Positions 1 to 5,940 of a stretch of DNA of 8,922 nucleotides are shown here, piece by piece. Source of the stretch: an uncultured SAR324 cluster bacterium (GTDB lineage: Bacteria > SAR324 > NAC60-12); the NCBI GenBank assembly GCA_902575715.1, contig CACGSI010000035.1:1-8922 (forward strand), given 5' to 3'. Made by a program: the position numbers and the translations under genes. Position 1 is the stretch's first letter. Each line of letters opens with the position of its first letter. The notes under the pieces are model-generated. The model worked only from the letters and a program-made list of their open reading frames with translations, ran no database searches and was not told where the DNA came from.

Positions 1-1
1 A

Positions 2-619
2 AAATTCCGTGTAAATATTGCTCTTGTTGAAAAAGATCAAGAGAAACTTGAGCCACTATTAAAATTTATGGAAGAAAGAAAAATTTTAACTGTAGGAGAT
101 GACAATTATTATAGAACTTCTGAAAAGGGTCACGAATTTTATAGTCAATTAGTTGATCAACTAGAATCTTATTTAATGTATTTTGAGATTTTTGCTTATG
201 TTGACCTTGAAAACGGTATTTTTGGTGATCCTAATAAGGATTTGCTCGAAGGTAATCAATGGACAGATTTAAGAGTTGCAATTGCAGAATTTAAAGGAAT
301 TGATCCATTTCGAGTAGTTTTTTTAGCTATGATGAGCGAAGACAAATTTTTTGAAAATCCAGACTGGAAATTCGAACTAGGCTTAGGAACACTTTTTGAT
401 GAATTAGAACAAATTGTTCAAGATCAGGTTGCAGTTGATGATTTGAGTTATGAAGACGATATGGGAATTGTAAATGGAGAAGATGTAATTAGGGATATTT
501 TAAAACAAGGCGAATCATTAGCTAAAAAAAGGATTAAAAGTGAAGTTGGTGAAGGTATAAATTTTGGGAACGATGTTTTAGGAGAGGAACAGGTTATAGC
601 AAAAAAATATTCTTGGTAA
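2..619 (+). CDS. Hypothetical acidic protein, 5' end cut by window edge
   Basis: I do not recognise this family. The frame is open from base 2 to the TAA at 617-619, giving 205 visible residues. The first ATG at 68 lies inside a continuous reading frame, so the true start is probably outside the window. Visible residues 10-50 look like the end of a winged-helix domain: a helix (EKLEPLLKFMEERKIL), then a short hairpin ending in YYRTSEKGHEF, the common 'Y-x-T-x-x-G' wing pattern. This is pattern reading only. The middle (about 55-135) is hydrophobic/acidic and contains FEIFAYVDLENGIFGD and DLRVAIAEFKGIDPFRVVFLAMM, which looks like a folded alpha/beta domain. The rest is rich in Asp and Glu, with no signal peptide or membrane helix. 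It lies 35 bases ahead of the YlqF-like GTPase on the same strand, so co-transcription is likely. Confident that it is a gene, not confident of any role. Confidence 0.8.
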   Translation, partial: KFRVNIALVEKDQEKLEPLLKFMEERKILTVGDDNYYRTSEKGHEFYSQLVDQLESYLMYFEIFAYVDLENGIFGDPNKDLLEGNQWTDLRVAIAEFKGIDPFRVVFLAMMSEDKFFENPDWKFELGLGTLFDELEQIVQDQVAVDDLSYEDDMGIVNGEDVIRDILKQGESLAKKRIKSEVGEGINFGNDVLGEEQVIAKKYSW

Positions 620-654
620 ATAGTCTCAAAAAAAGTTTTTTTAAATTTGAAAAA

Positions 655-1527
655 ATGACTGATAAATTTAATAAAAATAAAGATATTAATTGGTATCCCG
701 GTCATATGTTCAAAGCCAAAAAAGAACTGGGGCAACAACTAAAATCCATTGATGTTGTCCTTGAGGTGAGGGATGCAAGAATTCCTATTTCTTCAGAAAA
801 TCATGATTTAGATGAATTATTTTATCAAAAAAAAAGAATTTTGCTTTTCAACAAATCTGGCTTAGCAGATGAAAATATAACTAAAAAATGGAATATTATT
901 TTTAAAGATTCTGAAATACCATTTCTTTTTATAGATGCTCTGAATAAAATTGGTTTAGAAAAAATATTACCTCTTGCACGATCAATGATGTCTCAAAAAT
1001 GGAGTTCTATGTCCAAAAAAGGAATTTATCCCCCTTCACTAAAATTAATGATTGTGGGTATTCCCAATGTGGGTAAATCAAGCTTAATAAATAGGCTTTC
1101 AAGTAGAAAGGCAGCTAAAATAGGTCCAAATCCTGGTGTTACTAGACATCAGGAGTGGATAAAATTGGATAAGAAAGTTGAACTATTGGACACTCCTGGA
1201 ATCTTGTGGCCAAAAATACAAAATTATGAAGTTGGAATAAGGTTGACCATTACAGGAGGAATAAAAGATTCTATTGTTGGAACTACTAAATTAAGTATTT
1301 ATTTACTAGATATATTAAAGTATTCAAATCCAAAAAAATTAGAGAAATTTTATAAGCTTAACTTTTCAGATATTAGTCTACCATCAGAAGAATTAATAAA
1401 AAGAATAGCCAAAAAAAGAGGATGTTTGAAAACAGGTGGAATTATTGATCTACCAAGGGTTGAAAGTTTATTACTAAGGGATTTTAGAGCAGGCAAACTA
1501 GGAAGATTAAGCTTTGATATTCCATAG
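655..1527 (+). CDS. ylqF: YlqF/RbgA-type ribosome biogenesis GTPase (circularly permuted)
   Basis: The family (YlqF/RbgA) assists late assembly of the large ribosomal subunit in the cytoplasm by GTP-dependent binding. At 290 residues it has the usual length. The N-terminal signature NWYPGHMFKAKKEL (12-25) and VVLEVRDARIP (34-44) are typical. The G motifs come in the permuted order: G4 at 66-69 (NKSG), G5 region near 92-95 (FIDA), G1/P-loop at 135-143 (GIPNVGKSS), G2 PGVTR at 160-164, and G3 at 179-182 (DTPG). The C-terminal helical domain ends with LLLRDFRAGKLGRLSFD, as in the family. The frame extends upstream to a TTG at 613 that overlaps the previous stop. I prefer ATG 655 because family members start about ten residues before the WYPGHM motif; neither start has a clear Shine-Dalgarno. 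Oddity: G4 is NKSG, lacking the Asp that normally recognises guanine, and G5 has Asp where Ser is usual. The family call is firm; nucleotide specificity is open. Confidence 0.93.
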   Translation: MTDKFNKNKDINWYPGHMFKAKKELGQQLKSIDVVLEVRDARIPISSENHDLDELFYQKKRILLFNKSGLADENITKKWNIIFKDSEIPFLFIDALNKIGLEKILPLARSMMSQKWSSMSKKGIYPPSLKLMIVGIPNVGKSSLINRLSSRKAAKIGPNPGVTRHQEWIKLDKKVELLDTPGILWPKIQNYEVGIRLTITGGIKDSIVGTTKLSIYLLDILKYSNPKKLEKFYKLNFSDISLPSEELIKRIAKKRGCLKTGGIIDLPRVESLLLRDFRAGKLGRLSFDIP

Positions 1528-1601
1528 TAAATAAATTTTTTGGAAAAAATATTTAGAATGTTTAAGCCTATATGATACGAATAAATTTTTCGAAGTAATA
1601 T
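1528..1601. terminator. Convergent intergenic gap, possible weak bidirectional terminator
   Basis: This is the only spacer between the plus-strand pair and the minus-strand operon, so transcripts from both sides must end in or beyond it. An A/T-only inverted repeat, ATTTTTT (1535-1541) against AAAAAAT (1544-1550) separated by GG, is symmetric and carries T-runs on both strands. A second small stem is CGAA/TTCG at about 1579-1593. Neither has a G+C-rich stem, so these are weak intrinsic terminators at best and the assignment rests mainly on the convergent position. Confidence 0.3.
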
Positions 1602-3851
1602 TCAATTTAGCCATTTTTCAATCTTGAATTCAAGATTGCGAGTAATAATGTTCGCATTAAGAAGTTGTATCTCTAATAGTTGTCCTACTTTTAAAAATCT
1701 ATTTTTACTATGGCTTTTGAGTGTGAGGGAGTTTTCGTCAAAAATGAAATAGTCATTTGTAACAGACTCTAGAGGTAAAAACCATTCAAAGCAAATTGAT
1801 TCTATTTGTATTTTAAACCCATTTGTTTCTATAGTTTTGACAATGATATTAAAAGTTTGACCGATATATTTAGCCAAAAAATCTACTTTTATTAAATCAA
1901 TACTCTGACGTTCAGCTTTTTCTGCACGCCTTTCCTGTTGTGAGCAAAATTCTGCAATTTTATCATTAATGAAAAAATTTATTTTTTCTTTTCCTATCGC
2001 ATTTTGATCTGAAAAAATTTTATTTTTTAGTGCACGATGGACTAATAAATCGGGATATCTTCTTATTGGAGATGTGAAATGCGTATAGTATTTCGCAGCT
2101 AAACCAAAATGACCTTTATTTTTTGTTTCATAGATTGCCAGCGACATAGATCTTAAAAGAAGAACCTGAAGTTGTTCAGAATTTTTTAATGTTTTAATGT
2201 TTTCAATGATTTCGTTAAATTTTTTTGATTCGGTGAGTGATTTGATGGGGGTTTTAAATCCGAATCTAAGGAAAATTTTTTTTAATTTTTTGACTTTTTT
2301 TGTATCCGGGCTATCATGAACTCTATAAATTGAAGGAATTTTATTCTTTACACAATGTTTAGCAACGGTTTCATTAGCTTCGAGCATAAATTGTTCAATT
2401 ATTTTCATTCCAGTAGATTGATAACTTAACTTAATACCAGTTAAAAGAAGATTTTTATCAAATTCGAAAATTTCTTCTGAAAAACTAAATTGCAATGCCC
2501 CTCTCTCTAATCTTTTCCTTTCAAGAATTTTTGCGAGTTTATACATTTTTTTTAAATTTGACTTAACAATGGGATTGCTAATGGAAGAGGGCTTCCCATC
2601 CAGAAAATCTGATACATCTTCATAATTTAATCTTGCACGACTTCGAATAATACTTTCAAATATGCTATAATCTTCAATTCCTCCTTCTGAATTGATTGTC
2701 ATTTCACAAGTTAAGGTAAGACGATTTACTTTAGGGCGTAAACTACACAAATTTTTTGATAACTCTTCAGGTAGCATGTGAATAGCATATTTGGAGAGAT
2801 AAACACTTGTTCCTCTCAAAAAAGCCTCTTTGTCGATAGGATCACCGGGTCTAACATAATGAGATACGTCTGCTATGGACACAAAAAGTTTAAAAAGCCC
2901 ATTTGATTTTTTGTTTTCAGTTACAAATACGGCATCGTCAAAATCACTAGCATTTTTCCCATCTATCGTAACAAAATATAGATCTCTTAAATCTTTTCTT
3001 GCACAATTTGAGTCAAAACGTACTTGTTTTGAAAATTTTTTTAAATAGTTATTAATATCTTTTGGATATTTTGATCGAATTAAGTTTTCATTAATAATTA
3101 ATTGAATTCCCAAGTCGTTACTACTTAATTTGTTTAGAATACTTAAAATCTTTCCTGAGGGTCTATTGGTAAACAAATTAGTATTATTGTCTTCCAGTAG
3201 TTCAACTTTAACAAATGTTCCAGATACTAATTTGTTAAATTCCTTTTTATCCTCTTTTTTCATATCAATTCTAAGAAAAGGCACCCCAGAATTTGCTTTT
3301 ATTGGAATGGCCAATATCTCTTTATCTGTTATCTTAATTTGTGCAATAATTTCTTTAGATGCCCTTTGAATAATTCTTACAATTTTCCCTTTTCTTTTTC
3401 CACGAAAACCTCTATGGGGATATATTTGTGCTTTAACTAAATCTCCTTCCATTGCATATGCCTGTTCATTCGCACTTATGAAAATATCTGAACGATCCGA
3501 GCCAATATTCACAAAACCAAATCCTTTTCTATTTCTTGTGAAATATCCTGTTTCTGTTTTATTTGAAAACTTATTTATCTTTGTTTTAGAAAACCCTTTA
3601 TTTATTGATTTTTTATTCAATTTTTCTTTTATTTTTCCCATTGAAAAATTATTATTTTTTAAATTTATATTTAAAAAATAACGAGTTCCTTGTTTTTTAA
3701 TTTTTCTTTCCTTAATAAGTTTTTTCAATTCTAATTTGAGCTTTGCAGTTGCTGGTTTTTTAAGTCCGAGAGCACCACGTATTTGTTTAGTGGACATTGA
3801 ATCGCTTGTATTTTCGAAAATTTGAAGAATTGATTGCTTTTGGAGTTTCAT
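1602..3851 (-). CDS. rnr: Ribonuclease R (RNase II/RNB family 3'-5' exoribonuclease)
   Basis: RNase R degrades structured RNA from the 3' end in the cytoplasm, acting in mRNA and rRNA quality control. The 749 residues show the full domain order: an N-terminal helix-turn-helix (about 1-60, ending GTRYFL), a Lys/Asn-rich linker (about 62-100), a cold-shock domain (101-140, TGYFTRNRKGFGFVNIG then DIFI), a second OB region, the RNB catalytic domain (about 280-610) and a C-terminal S1 domain (about 655-745). The four metal-binding aspartates are present in TIDGKNASDFDDAV as D297, D303, D305 and D306. HFTSPIRRYPDLLVHR at 591-606 is the RNB signature, and Y351 in RGTSVYLS probably corresponds to the RNA-clamping Tyr. 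The protein stops right after S1 and lacks the long basic tail of the E. coli enzyme. Its ATG (3849-3851) overlaps the stop of the preceding gene as ATGA, with no Shine-Dalgarno, which suggests translational coupling. It is the last gene of the operon. Confidence 0.97.
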   Translation of the reverse strand: MKLQKQSILQIFENTSDSMSTKQIRGALGLKKPATAKLKLELKKLIKERKIKKQGTRYFLNINLKNNNFSMGKIKEKLNKKSINKGFSKTKINKFSNKTETGYFTRNRKGFGFVNIGSDRSDIFISANEQAYAMEGDLVKAQIYPHRGFRGKRKGKIVRIIQRASKEIIAQIKITDKEILAIPIKANSGVPFLRIDMKKEDKKEFNKLVSGTFVKVELLEDNNTNLFTNRPSGKILSILNKLSSNDLGIQLIINENLIRSKYPKDINNYLKKFSKQVRFDSNCARKDLRDLYFVTIDGKNASDFDDAVFVTENKKSNGLFKLFVSIADVSHYVRPGDPIDKEAFLRGTSVYLSKYAIHMLPEELSKNLCSLRPKVNRLTLTCEMTINSEGGIEDYSIFESIIRSRARLNYEDVSDFLDGKPSSISNPIVKSNLKKMYKLAKILERKRLERGALQFSFSEEIFEFDKNLLLTGIKLSYQSTGMKIIEQFMLEANETVAKHCVKNKIPSIYRVHDSPDTKKVKKLKKIFLRFGFKTPIKSLTESKKFNEIIENIKTLKNSEQLQVLLLRSMSLAIYETKNKGHFGLAAKYYTHFTSPIRRYPDLLVHRALKNKIFSDQNAIGKEKINFFINDKIAEFCSQQERRAEKAERQSIDLIKVDFLAKYIGQTFNIIVKTIETNGFKIQIESICFEWFLPLESVTNDYFIFDENSLTLKSHSKNRFLKVGQLLEIQLLNANIITRNLEFKIEKWLN

Positions 3852-5206
3852 ATTGTTAGTCGTTTTTCTTTATGTAGCTTTGATAAGTGTGATTCTATAT
3901 TTTGCATAGCCAATTTTTCTAATCTTGGATCTATACCTACATAAAGTTTTTTTAGGATTATTTTTTTTGAATTACCGGAGTTGAATAATTTAAGAATTTG
4001 AGATTCTCTTTCTAGTCTATGTTTTAGTGTAAATGCAAGGAGATTAGTACTTCTAGAAGGTATCCCATGCGAAGGAATAATTACTTCTGGATTAAGAGCA
4101 ATGACTCTTTTTAGAGTTGACAAATATGATGCCATGTCTCCTTCTGGTGAGGGAATAACGACTGTACCAACACCTTGGATTAGATCTCCAACGAGAAACC
4201 ATTTCATAGAATCCGGAGCTAAACCGAGATGACCAGCGTCATGACCTGGGATTTCAAAAATTCTTACGGATTCACCATGCCATTTTGTTACTTCTTGTTT
4301 CTCAACCGGATTGAATAATTTTATTCTATCAAAATAATCTATACCAAATTTTTTTGTTAGTCTCTGCTGGGTGTCTTTACTCAGAATTATTGGAATATTC
4401 AGTTGACGTGCGAGTATGTTCGAAAATTGGTGGTGGTCTGGATGATGGTGGGTAAGAAAAATTGAGTCAATTTTTCTATCTTTAATAGTATTTATCAATT
4501 TTTGAAACTCTTTCTTTGTATTTGGAGAAGGATCAATTAACAATTTTTTTGTTTCAGGATCACCTAATAAGAATGCATTAGTACTGGTTGCTGGTGGTAA
4601 TGTATCGGATCTAACGACTAATAATTGAATACCTTCTAACATTTCTAGGCAAGGAATTTTATCTTTTTTATCATATCTTGCGGACAGGTTACAAAGTATT
4701 TTGGTGTTGGGCTTTTTCTTCAACTCCTCCAAAATCCAGCGAGTAGGAGGTACCATCAAACTATTTCCCTTAATGAAAGTATCTAGCAAGGAGTTGGGTG
4801 TTTCCCAAAAACTGTTTGCAAATTCACCTGTATCTGGACGAAAATTTATTTTTTTTCTCAAATCGATTCTATAAAAACAAGTTCTAAAACGTATTTCTGA
4901 AAATTCGGGTGCCATTACGTCAGCAAATTCATTTATCGATATTACTTCCCGATTATTTATACCTTCTTCAAGATCATAGCCTAACTCTTCATTTATTTCT
5001 CTATTAAGAGCTCTCATATGAACAGGATTATTTTTACATAAATATTTTGTTTTAAATGGCTCAGAAGATTCATTTAAATCAATTTTACCTCCTGGAAAAG
5101 CAAGATATCCTGGAAATGCTTTGAGGTATGATTGTCGTTGTACAGCAAAAATTCTATCTTCAAATATGAATATAGCAGAAACTGAATGGATTATTGAAGA
5201 TTTCAT
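3848..5206 (-). CDS. Nudix hydrolase fused to LACTB2-like metallo-beta-lactamase domain
   Basis: The 452 residues are a fusion of two hydrolases plus a small helical end. The Nudix domain (about 1-165) carries the box residues G40, E46, R69-E70 and E73-E74-L-G76; 15 extra residues sit between E46 and REINEELGY compared with the standard spacing, as also occurs in NUDT19-like proteins. The MBL domain (about 190-385) has the HxHxDH metal motif HHHPDH at 253-258, GHDAGH (ligand probably H326), D341 in VGD and H380 in PSHG, so both metal sites look complete. Residues about 388-450 match the winged-helix end of LACTB2-like MBL proteins (FTLKHRLERESQI onward). Known relatives include human LACTB2, an endoribonuclease. 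The Nudix substrate cannot be read from sequence. The start ATG overlaps the preceding stop by one base (TAATG), without a Shine-Dalgarno, and the stop overlaps the rnr start. Domain calls are firm; RNA as substrate is inference. Confidence 0.9.
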   Translation of the reverse strand: MKSSIIHSVSAIFIFEDRIFAVQRQSYLKAFPGYLAFPGGKIDLNESSEPFKTKYLCKNNPVHMRALNREINEELGYDLEEGINNREVISINEFADVMAPEFSEIRFRTCFYRIDLRKKINFRPDTGEFANSFWETPNSLLDTFIKGNSLMVPPTRWILEELKKKPNTKILCNLSARYDKKDKIPCLEMLEGIQLLVVRSDTLPPATSTNAFLLGDPETKKLLIDPSPNTKKEFQKLINTIKDRKIDSIFLTHHHPDHHQFSNILARQLNIPIILSKDTQQRLTKKFGIDYFDRIKLFNPVEKQEVTKWHGESVRIFEIPGHDAGHLGLAPDSMKWFLVGDLIQGVGTVVIPSPEGDMASYLSTLKRVIALNPEVIIPSHGIPSRSTNLLAFTLKHRLERESQILKLFNSGNSKKIILKKLYVGIDPRLEKLAMQNIESHLSKLHKEKRLTI

Positions 5207-5940
5207 TAATTTTGTAATAAATTAAAATTATTAATTATTTCATCCACTCGGTTCTTAGTTATTTTTATATCATTTTCAGAAATTTGTACTATTTGAATAA
5301 AATGTGGAGCAAATTTTTCTATAAAAATGTATGAAAATTTAGAAACTATATTGGTCAATTGATATAGCCCTCTAATATACCAGTAAGCTTGTATAGCAAT
5401 GTTATTTTCGAAAAATTTTAATTTATCTAATTTTGAAAAATTTTGAGTAAATTTTAGATCAACTATATTTTTAGAATCAATATCTAACCAATCTAATCTT
5501 GCTTTGCAGTTTAAACCATATTCTGAGTCATGCCAGAATAAGGATACTTCGCTATTACCGTTTGAAAAAAATTGTTTTATTTTCGAATGTACATGAAAAT
5601 TTTTTTTTATGTTTTGTAGCCTTGACCAATCGCTGTATCGTAAGACAATTTTGTCTTTATGTTGATTACAAAATTCCTTCCATCTATCTTTACCATTTTT
5701 TTTTCTTTGTTTTAAATTTTTTGGAGCACAAATGTATAGATTGCTAAACTTTTCAGGCTCTAATAACATGCAATGACCGGCATTACCAAATTCTAAAGCT
5801 TGAAAATTAAAATATTTTTTTCTTTTATTATGACCATGGTCAAGAAATTGTTTGAGCCTAGTTTGGTTTAGGCCTGGTAGTTGTTGGTATTGATTAAACG
5901 GGAGATCATTATAAACACCAAAATTCCAAGATTTTTTCAC
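5206..5940 (-). CDS. PD-(D/E)XK nuclease, RecE/exonuclease VIII C-terminal-like
   Basis: The 244 residues match the phage-type PD-(D/E)XK exonuclease domain (DUF3799/RecE-like), which resects double-stranded DNA to give 3' single strands for annealing. The landmarks are YNDLPFNQYQQLPGLNQTRLKQF-type N-terminus (10-32), FGNAGHCMLLEPEKF with H56, APKNLKQRKKNGKDRWKEF, EVSLFW with E131, CKARLDWL with D150, IVDLKFT with D161 and K163, and QAYWY with Q184 and Y188. The H...D...DxK...QxxxY set is therefore complete, so the enzyme is probably active. The length is close to the isolated nuclease domain; there is no extra helicase or Fe-S cysteine cluster. The start is GTG at 5938-5940, fixed by the GTGA overlap with the gcvP stop and by a strong upstream GAGG. 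No RecT, Erf or phage gene is nearby, so this looks like a domesticated gene. Composition resembles its neighbours. The fold is confident; the biological substrate is not known. Confidence 0.85.
   Translation of the reverse strand: MKKSWNFGVYNDLPFNQYQQLPGLNQTRLKQFLDHGHNKRKKYFNFQALEFGNAGHCMLLEPEKFSNLYICAPKNLKQRKKNGKDRWKEFCNQHKDKIVLRYSDWSRLQNIKKNFHVHSKIKQFFSNGNSEVSLFWHDSEYGLNCKARLDWLDIDSKNIVDLKFTQNFSKLDKLKFFENNIAIQAYWYIRGLYQLTNIVSKFSYIFIEKFAPHFIQIVQISENDIKITKNRVDEIINNFNLLQN

Noticed and set aside
625..650. A-run/T-run inverted repeat between the first gene and ylqF as a terminator or frameshift site
   Set aside because: The stem is A/T only with a one-base loop, follows the stop codon and lies in ordinary low-complexity sequence, so neither role is supported.
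613..654. TTG at 613 as the start of the GTPase
   Set aside because: It would add 14 residues of Lys/Phe text from an A/T homopolymer tract, overlaps the previous stop, and family members start closer to the WYPGHM motif; ATG 655 fits better.
448..738. Minus-strand open frame of 96 codons across the end of the first gene and the start of ylqF
   Set aside because: It is Phe/Ile-rich antisense of two better supported genes, has no recognisable motif, and spans their junction.
2186..2212. Short direct repeat (TTTAATG-like units) within rnr
   Set aside because: It encodes a Lys/Asn/Ile stretch of the protein in frame and is explained by A+T-rich coding sequence.
3130..3681. Two plus-strand open frames of 79 and 67 codons inside rnr
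   Set aside because: Both lie antisense to conserved RNase R domains and translate to low-complexity Leu/Phe/Ser text expected from A-rich coding strands.
5499..5747. Plus-strand open frame of 82 codons inside the PD-(D/E)XK nuclease
   Set aside because: Antisense to the catalytic region of a supported gene, Phe/Cys-rich and without any recognisable motif.
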